From the NCBI GenBank assembly GCA_937997355.1, contig CALKTZ010000714.1, forward strand, positions 1 through 5,466: DNA of 5,466 nt. Reading direction: 5' to 3'. The DNA comes from an uncultured Planctomycetales bacterium (GTDB lineage Bacteria > Planctomycetota > Planctomycetia > Isosphaerales > Isosphaeraceae). How positions within the stretch are numbered: the first letter of the stretch is position 1; every line of letters begins with the position of its first letter. The notes under the pieces were generated by a model. That model worked only from the letters and a program-made list of their open reading frames with translations. It was not told the DNA's origin and searched no databases. Positions 5,206-5,466 of this stretch are shown here, piece after piece. The position numbers were made by a program, and so were the translations under genes.

Positions 5206-5466
5206 ATGATATCCACGCTGGTTCTTCTCATTGCTGTCCAAGCGCCTCCCCATCTCATCGGGACCGAGGGCGTAAGGCAAATCACAACCGACTCGTCGCT
5301 TCGGCTTGAGCTCAAGCTATCCGTCGAACAGATGAGAAATTTGAGGGTTCAACTCAGAGAGACCCTCGAACGAGTCGCTGAGCTTGATGAACGCGAGGAC
5401 AAGAAGGCGGAGGATCAAACCTCACGCGATCGCTTGAGAGAAGGCTATCAGAAAGTGCTCGGAGCA
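5206..5466 (+). CDS. Secreted, charged helical protein, 3' end beyond the window
   Basis: 87 residues are visible and the frame is still open at the window edge. Residues 2-12 (ISTLVLLIAVQ) form a short hydrophobic segment like a signal peptide, though without a basic start; cleavage or a loose membrane association would place the rest outside the cytoplasm. From residue 30 on the protein is strongly helical and charged, with a heptad-like spacing of Leu/Val and many Glu/Arg/Lys (LRLELKLSVEQMRNLRVQLR at 32-51). The phrase LELKLSVEQ resembles the L-x-L-S/T-x-E-Q helices of Spy/CpxP-like periplasmic proteins and of many planctomycete secreted proteins, but this is a weak likeness and the family is not recognised. 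The AGGAG site upstream supports the start. Confidence 0.6.
   Translation, partial: MISTLVLLIAVQAPPHLIGTEGVRQITTDSSLRLELKLSVEQMRNLRVQLRETLERVAELDEREDKKAEDQTSRDRLREGYQKVLGA

Overview
The window looks like a chromosomal segment of a GC-rich bacterium, most likely a planctomycete (Isosphaeraceae/Gemmataceae type). This is an inference from the roughly 65% GC coding DNA, the mixed ATG/GTG starts, the TlpA-like thioredoxin joined to a long low-complexity linker and helical region, and the short secreted helical protein at the right edge. No ribosomal or other marker gene is present to prove it. No rRNA, tRNA, CRISPR array or transposase gene was recognised.

Left part (1-1065): the 5' portion of a farnesyl diphosphate synthase gene (ispA type) runs leftwards off the window. 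It is followed by an unusually long, AT-richer, apparently gene-free region of about 570 bp, from which the rightward genes diverge.

Middle part (1066-3628): three rightward genes with short gaps (59 and 53 nt), probably one transcription unit. They encode a MiaE-type tRNA-(ms2io6A) hydroxylase (diiron), a membrane-anchored TlpA-like thioredoxin with a WCRPC active site, and a small SnoaL-like/NTF2-fold protein. A GC-rich hairpin with T-rich runs overlaps the stop codon of the last gene and looks like an intrinsic terminator or attenuator.

Right part (3689-5466): a four-helix SMR-like membrane protein lies 11 nt upstream of a ten-helix EamA/DMT transporter, clearly a pair. The small protein lacks the catalytic Glu and the signature Trp of EmrE-type pumps. 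A long imperfect palindrome of about 146 bp starts in the last codons of the transporter gene. Beyond it lie a doubtful leftward small ORF and the start of a rightward gene for a secreted, charged helical protein that runs off the window.

The ispA and miaE products both touch isoprenoid chemistry, since MiaE hydroxylates an isopentenyl-derived tRNA modification. The genes are divergent, so a functional link is only suggestive. No known defence, secondary-metabolite or mobile system is recognisable. The most unusual items are the palindrome, the Glu-less SMR-like protein paired with EamA, and the terminator-like double hairpin.
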